Assembly: GCA_009911365.1 (NCBI GenBank)
Contig: QXXF01000007.1
Location: forward strand, 1-64,000
Source of the DNA: Clostridiales bacterium
GTDB lineage: Bacteria > Bacillota > Clostridia > Peptostreptococcales > Anaerovoracaceae
Reading direction: 5' to 3'
DNA length: 64,000 nt
Part shown: piece by piece, positions 60,187 through 64,000 of the stretch
How positions within the stretch are numbered: position 1 is the stretch's first letter
Layout: each line of letters opens with the position of its first letter
Made by a program: the position numbers and the translations under genes
Notes under the pieces: model-generated
Databases searched by the model: none
What the model was told of the DNA's origin: nothing
What the model saw: only the letters and a program-made list of their open reading frames with translations

Positions 60187-60372
60187 TGTAGTTGCCTCCT
60201 TATTTCTCTTTGATTATACATCAAATCTTTGAGTATAAGGTATCAACTAAAATGATACAACATCACTTTACTAGTTTTGTAAAGCATTTGTTGAAAAAAG
60301 GAAGAATCATCAAGCTAAACATCAAGAGCGATTTTACCTTTATGATAAGCGTTTGAGCCTGCTTCCTTTCAC

Positions 60373-61734
60373 TTAGGCCTGCTTCTTTTCAAAAAAATCG
60401 TCAATTTCTTTCTTCAGTTCCTCCGGCTTTGAATGTTTTAGCAAATAGCCTGATGGTTTTAGGGGCATGACTTTTATCATGCTTTCAGGATCACTTTTGC
60501 CTGTCAAGAAAATGACGGAGATGTCTGTAAAGGCTTCGTATGAACGAATCATTTCCAATGTCTGTCTTCCATCGCAAATAGGCATCTCATAATCCAGCAG
60601 AACCAAATCAGGCTGGTCCAAGGTAATGGCGCGGATCGCGGCCACGCCGGACTCAACCAACTCAATCTCATAATCTTCCTCCAGCAGCTGTTTCATGCTC
60701 TGCCGCACTGTCATGGAGTCGTCCACGATCAGTATTTTTGGCTTTTGAGCCGCGTCCGCCTGCTGTTCTTCTCGCTTGGCAAGGTATTTTTCAACTTCTG
60801 TCATTGCGTTTTCCACGCCAATTAGAGGTCCAACATTGTTTTGAGGCAGATGCGGTGCGACCACGCAATAAGAAAAATATCCTTCTCCAGTATCAAATAA
60901 CAGGCTGACTTGAAGATTTTCCTTTTCAAACGCTTGCTGGAACTGCTCGTAAGATAAAAGGTTTTCTTGTTTCAGCTCATAGGATGCCAGATCAGGGAAC
61001 TGTTCCATAATACGCCCGACAAATTGACGAGTTACATATCTGGAAGCATGGGTTAACATGGCATCCAGCTTATTTGACTGGATTCCCATGATTTTTCCAA
61101 CAGTGTTAATCAATAGTTTTTCCTCAAAAACCATAAAAACTTCGTGCTGCTTTTCATCCTCATCCGTTCCATAGACAAGGCGATAATAGATCCCACTTCC
61201 AAATTTTTCACCGCCATAAACATCGCTGATCATGCGCGATTCCAAATGGAACATATCAAACACAAGCTGAACGATCACTTTTTTCATGACAGTAAGATTT
61301 TTACTTGATAGGAGTTTTTTCCACTTTCTAGAACTCTTTCCTACTATGGAAAGGTCTTCAGTCAGAGTGTGTCCAATCAGCCATCCAGCACAAACTCCTA
61401 GGAAATGATCTACCGCATCCGAGGAATAGTCGGTCTGCTCCAACTCTTGTTCCAGTGAGGGAAGCGTATTTTCTCGAAATCCTGTATGTATTTGTCTATG
61501 TTGCTCCAATCCATCATAACGGATGGATTCCATATAGTTTTCTTCATCTTCAAAATGCTTCACTGCATGCGCTTTAAAGAATTTAATGCCCTCATCGCAG
61601 ATCCATTGACTATCCTTATCTTCTTCTTTGAACGTAAAGATTTTATTAATAATCTGAAAAAGTCTCTGGTGTTCCTTATCGATGACATCTACGCCAATTT
61701 TAAAATCTTCCCGCCATTCAAAATGTGTGTCCAT
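60373..61734 (-). CDS. Hemerythrin-CheX-receiver fusion protein
   Basis: 453 residues. Residues 1-135: bacteriohemerythrin with all di-iron ligands visible (His22, His60, Glu64, His79, His83, His122, Asp127). Residues about 145-320: CheX/CheC-like phosphatase fold (RMISDVYGGEKFGSGIYYRL, MLTHASRYVTRQFVGRIMEQ); the full phosphatase motif is not obvious. Residues 332-447: receiver domain with Asp338/339, phospho-acceptor Asp381 (LLDYEMP), Thr411 and Lys426. GAGGAGGAGG before the ATG. It suggests an O2-responsive input to chemotaxis phosphorelay. Confidence 0.88.
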   Translation of the reverse strand: MDTHFEWREDFKIGVDVIDKEHQRLFQIINKIFTFKEEDKDSQWICDEGIKFFKAHAVKHFEDEENYMESIRYDGLEQHRQIHTGFRENTLPSLEQELEQTDYSSDAVDHFLGVCAGWLIGHTLTEDLSIVGKSSRKWKKLLSSKNLTVMKKVIVQLVFDMFHLESRMISDVYGGEKFGSGIYYRLVYGTDEDEKQHEVFMVFEEKLLINTVGKIMGIQSNKLDAMLTHASRYVTRQFVGRIMEQFPDLASYELKQENLLSYEQFQQAFEKENLQVSLLFDTGEGYFSYCVVAPHLPQNNVGPLIGVENAMTEVEKYLAKREEQQADAAQKPKILIVDDSMTVRQSMKQLLEEDYEIELVESGVAAIRAITLDQPDLVLLDYEMPICDGRQTLEMIRSYEAFTDISVIFLTGKSDPESMIKVMPLKPSGYLLKHSKPEELKKEIDDFFEKKQA

Positions 61735-61882
61735 GTAACCTCCTCCTCTAAGGTCAAACTTTTACTTACTTGTCCTGTTTTTATAAAAGTCCCTTTGTGG
61801 GGCCTATTTTAAAAATATCGGTTCGGCAGCAGAATCAACAGGAAACATTGTAAGTTCGGTTTCTGCGCCGACATATGTTATT

Positions 61883-61912
61883 ATTGTACAATATTACACA
61901 GTGAAAATGCAA
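61883..61912 (-). promoter_or_regulatory. Promoter of the hemerythrin fusion gene
   Basis: Read leftward: TTGCAT, 18-bp spacer, TACAAT; about 150 bp before the start, leaving a long leader of unknown use. Confidence 0.55.
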
Positions 61913-61957
61913 GGCTCTTTTACCGCAAACATAACAAAGCAGAAATATTCCGATCCC

Positions 61958-61986
61958 TTGACCCCAAGGCAAACATGCTGTAAAAT
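61958..61986 (+). promoter_or_regulatory. Promoter of mltG operon
   Basis: TTGACC, 17-bp spacer, TAAAAT. Confidence 0.7.
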
Positions 61987-62078
61987 AGAGGAAAAGTATC
62001 GCAAGATTTCAAACAATGCCTGGATACATTGATACAGAACACATACGAGAAAAGACTAAGAAACGAGGGACAAATCAA

Positions 62079-63149
62079 ATGAGTGAGGCAAAAGTAAATA
62101 AGAAAGGGAAGATCAAATTCGTTGTCATTCTGCTGGCCGTGATTGCGGCCCTGTTAGCTGGCGGCCTTTTTTTCTATGTGCATGGGATTTCCGCTACAGA
62201 TCCAAACAGCAAAGAAGACGTGCTCGTTACCATAGAAAATGGGACAGGTGCTCTACAAATCCTCAATCAGTTGGATGAGGCTGGCCTGGTACAGAATAAA
62301 CTTTGCGGTAGAGTTTATCTAAAGCTTTCATCGCCAGAAAGTATCCAGGCCAATACTTATGTGTTCAGCAAGGCCATGACCTTGACAGAAATGTTCGATG
62401 CCATGAACACGGCGGATCCAAACTATATTTCCCGATCCAAGATCACCATTATCGAAGGCAGCACCATCAATCAGGCGGCGGAAGCCATTGCTAAGGAGAC
62501 TGGGTTTTCTAAAAAAGATATCCTGGTCAAATGGTCGGATGAGGATTATCTGAAAGCGTTGATTGATCAGTACTGGTTTCTGACAGATGATATCTTGAAT
62601 CCTGATTTGTTGTGTCCGCTGGAAGGATATCTTTATCCTGAGACTTATTTCTTTTCTGCGGAAGATCCGAATCTAGAAGAACTGACAAAAGCCATGCTGG
62701 ACAAAATGGACCAGGAGCTGACTCCGCTCAAGGATGATATCAAAACGAGCCTGGACATGACCATCCACGAATTTTTGTCCTTTGCCTCTGTAGTAGAAGC
62801 GGAATCCCTCTTTGAAGCGGACCGGGCCAAAATCGCCGGCGTGTTCAAAAATCGTTTGGACAAGAACATGGCGCTTCAAAGCGATATTACCGTGCTTTAT
62901 GCCATGGGTGAAAAGAAGGTGAACGTTTCCATCGCAGAAACCAAGACAGACTCCAAATATAACACCTACAAATACACAGGACTTCCAGTAGGTCCGGTCT
63001 GCGCGGTTCCTGTGCGCACTATGAAAGCTTGCGTGAACTATGAGCCGAGCGACTACCTGTTCTTCTTTGCTACCCAAGAGGGAAAGGTGCTATATTCCAA
63101 GACTTATGCGGAGCATCAGAAAATCGTAAATGAGAATAAATGGTATTAA
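62079..63149 (+). CDS. mltG: Endolytic transglycosylase MltG
   Basis: 356 residues; ATG after GAGGGACAAATCAA. One N-terminal membrane helix (VVILLAVIAALLAGGLFFYV), LysM-like part, then the YceG domain: LEGYLYPETYFF, SFASVVEAESLFEADRAKIA with the catalytic Glu, GVFKNRLDKNMALQSD and final ATQEGKVLYSKTYAEHQ. Cuts nascent glycan strands. The next two genes follow without gaps. Confidence 0.94.
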   Translation: MSEAKVNKKGKIKFVVILLAVIAALLAGGLFFYVHGISATDPNSKEDVLVTIENGTGALQILNQLDEAGLVQNKLCGRVYLKLSSPESIQANTYVFSKAMTLTEMFDAMNTADPNYISRSKITIIEGSTINQAAEAIAKETGFSKKDILVKWSDEDYLKALIDQYWFLTDDILNPDLLCPLEGYLYPETYFFSAEDPNLEELTKAMLDKMDQELTPLKDDIKTSLDMTIHEFLSFASVVEAESLFEADRAKIAGVFKNRLDKNMALQSDITVLYAMGEKKVNVSIAETKTDSKYNTYKYTGLPVGPVCAVPVRTMKACVNYEPSDYLFFFATQEGKVLYSKTYAEHQKIVNENKWY

Positions 63150-63794
63150 ATGAATATTATAAATGAAAAAGTTACAGCATATATAGAGGGACTTTATCAA
63201 TCAGTCAGCCCTGCCCTTGGAAAACTGCGAACACAAGCGGAAGCAGAACACGTCCCTATTATTTTACGGGACACGGAAGGTTTTCTTTTGAATCTGATCC
63301 GCATGAAACAGCCAGCCGCTATTTTGGAGATCGGGACGGCGGTAGGGTATTCAGCGGCCTGCATGGCATCGGCCTTTGCGGGATGCAGGATCACTACTAT
63401 TGAAGCGGACCAACAGATGGCGGAAACGGCGAAAAGGAACATTCAAGCCTTGGGCTTTTCTAGCCGGATCCAGGTCTTGACAGGCCAAGGACAAGAGGTG
63501 CTGGATCGATTGGAAGGAAGCTTTGATTTTGTGTTCATCGATGCGGCAAAGAGCCATTATCGGAAATTTTGGGACAAGGCCCTGCCCCTGTGCGAGCCTG
63601 AAGCCGTGATCGTTTGCGACAATGTGCTGATGAAAGCCATGACTGCGTCAGATGAGTATGACCCGAAGAAAAAATATAAGACTAGCATACGCAACATGCG
63701 GGAGTTTCTCGCATATATTGCTGATACGGCAGATGCCTACACTTCGGTCCTACCCATCGGAGACGGTGTGTCCCTCAGTATTTTGAAAGGATAA
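63150..63794 (+). CDS. SAM-dependent O-methyltransferase (YrrM-like)
   Basis: 214 residues. SAM motif ILEIGTAVGYSAACMA, FDFVFIDAAKSHY with metal-binding Asp, and VCDNVLM. Member of the class I catechol/caffeoyl-CoA-like group; in Bacillota its relative YrrM sits between mltG and U32 peptidases and is linked to tRNA hydroxyuridine methylation (TrmR). Starts right at the mltG stop. Confidence 0.88.
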   Translation: MNIINEKVTAYIEGLYQSVSPALGKLRTQAEAEHVPIILRDTEGFLLNLIRMKQPAAILEIGTAVGYSAACMASAFAGCRITTIEADQQMAETAKRNIQALGFSSRIQVLTGQGQEVLDRLEGSFDFVFIDAAKSHYRKFWDKALPLCEPEAVIVCDNVLMKAMTASDEYDPKKKYKTSIRNMREFLAYIADTADAYTSVLPIGDGVSLSILKG

Positions 63795-63795
63795 T

Positions 63796-64000
63796 ATGGA
63801 AAAGATAGAACTGCTCGCTCCGGCGGGTGATCTGGAAAAATTAAAGACAGCGGTAGATTACGGTGCGGACGCGGTTTACTTTGGCGGTGAACTGTTCAGC
63901 CTGCGGGCTGGGGCCGGGAACCTGTCCATCCCAGAGATGGAAGAGGGCATCCGCTATGCCCATGAAAAGGGAGCGCGTTGCTACCTTGCTTTGAATATTT
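63796..64000 (+). CDS. Peptidase U32-family protein, N-terminal part only
   Basis: The window ends after 68 codons. ELLAPAGDLEKLKTAVDYGA, DAVYFGG and GVRYAHEKGARCYLAL-like sequence are the start of U32 proteins (TrhP/YrrN-O type), which help make 5-hydroxyuridine in tRNA. Fits the neighbouring TrmR-like gene. Abuts the methyltransferase stop by 1 bp. Confidence 0.9.
   Translation, partial: MEKIELLAPAGDLEKLKTAVDYGADAVYFGGELFSLRAGAGNLSIPEMEEGIRYAHEKGARCYLALNI

Larger units (their letters stand above)
59112..60259 (-). mobile_element. IS3-family element, internally deleted
   Basis: Both ends begin TGT and share GTTGAYAC about 12 bp in (59112 side: TGTCGATATTGGTTGACAC; 60259 side, reverse: TGTATCATTTTAGTTGATAC). 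Contains orfA and a broken orfB reading leftward. No clear target duplication was found. Confidence 0.8.
61735..62078. other. Divergent intergenic region
   Basis: Holds two divergent promoters: leftward for the hemerythrin gene and rightward for mltG (separate entries). No gene or strong hairpin otherwise. Confidence 0.6.

Noticed and set aside
60260-60372. Continuation of the secreted gene beyond the IS3
   Set aside because: No frame matching an Ig-like or surface protein follows the right end; the sequence is short and AT-rich.
61486-61812. 108-codon + strand frame opposite the hemerythrin gene start
   Set aside because: No ribosome-binding site; the hemerythrin ligands on the other strand are unequivocal.

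Overview
The window joins the right-hand ~28.5 kb of a prophage to a chromosomal segment of a low-to-mid GC Gram-positive anaerobe. The host gene set and order (yajC, fused secDF, relA, dtd, an MBL hydrolase, hemZ, hisS, aspS, then nadD-yqeK-rsfS-leuS, rnj, ylbF-like, M24 peptidase, efp, and mltG-O-methyltransferase-U32 peptidase) is typical of Bacillota, class Clostridia. I cannot fix the genus from sequence alone; an Anaerovoracaceae/Family XIII-type clostridium is my best guess.

Prophage (1 to about 28531). From left: small rightward genes of unknown function, including the end of a Lar-type restriction-alleviation gene and two Cys-rich paralogues sharing an exact 76-bp block, ending with a sigma-region-4-like regulator (2337-2771). 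A leftward block of nine small genes (5763 to 2840) includes a Bro/KilAC antirepressor and an Arc-type repressor. A control region (5813-6188) has a small HTH gene between two promoters, each with the same 18-bp palindrome inside its -35/-10 spacer. Then hicAB, a late promoter with a leader that looks like a terminator/antiterminator, and the late operon: terminase, portal, scaffold, coat, connector, tail, receptor-binding protein with a C-terminal S74 chaperone, C39-type endolysin, holin, a coiled-coil protein and a 2101-residue polyvalent internal protein. There is no tape-measure gene, so the virion is probably podovirus-like. The right end is a displaced 3' end of a tRNA gene (attR, 28509-28531) followed by what is probably that tRNA's own terminator. 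Integrase and the intact tRNA should lie left of the window.

Chromosome (28532 to 64000). An IS200-type element whose transposase has lost both catalytic motifs; a coiled-coil/ABC-class ATPase pair; a TetR-controlled RND exporter; an AT-richer block with a second TetR and ilvB-ilvN, ending in a truncated conjugative-element gene (Cys-rich KTR) just before tRNA-Leu(CAA); the yajC-secDF-relA-hisS-aspS run; the nadD-leuS-rnj-efp run; a decay zone with an IS110 remnant, a decapitated secreted-protein gene and a defective IS3 element; a leftward hemerythrin-CheX-receiver fusion; and the start of an mltG operon.

How parts work together: the prophage switch probably represses two divergent promoters with one HTH protein; late expression may depend on antitermination in the leader before terS. 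In the host, SecDF/YajC serve secretion, RelA the stringent response, and RsfS, EF-P, Dtd, HisS, AspS and LeuS serve translation. No rRNA genes, CRISPR arrays or replication origin were seen. All calls are by reading; no database search was possible.
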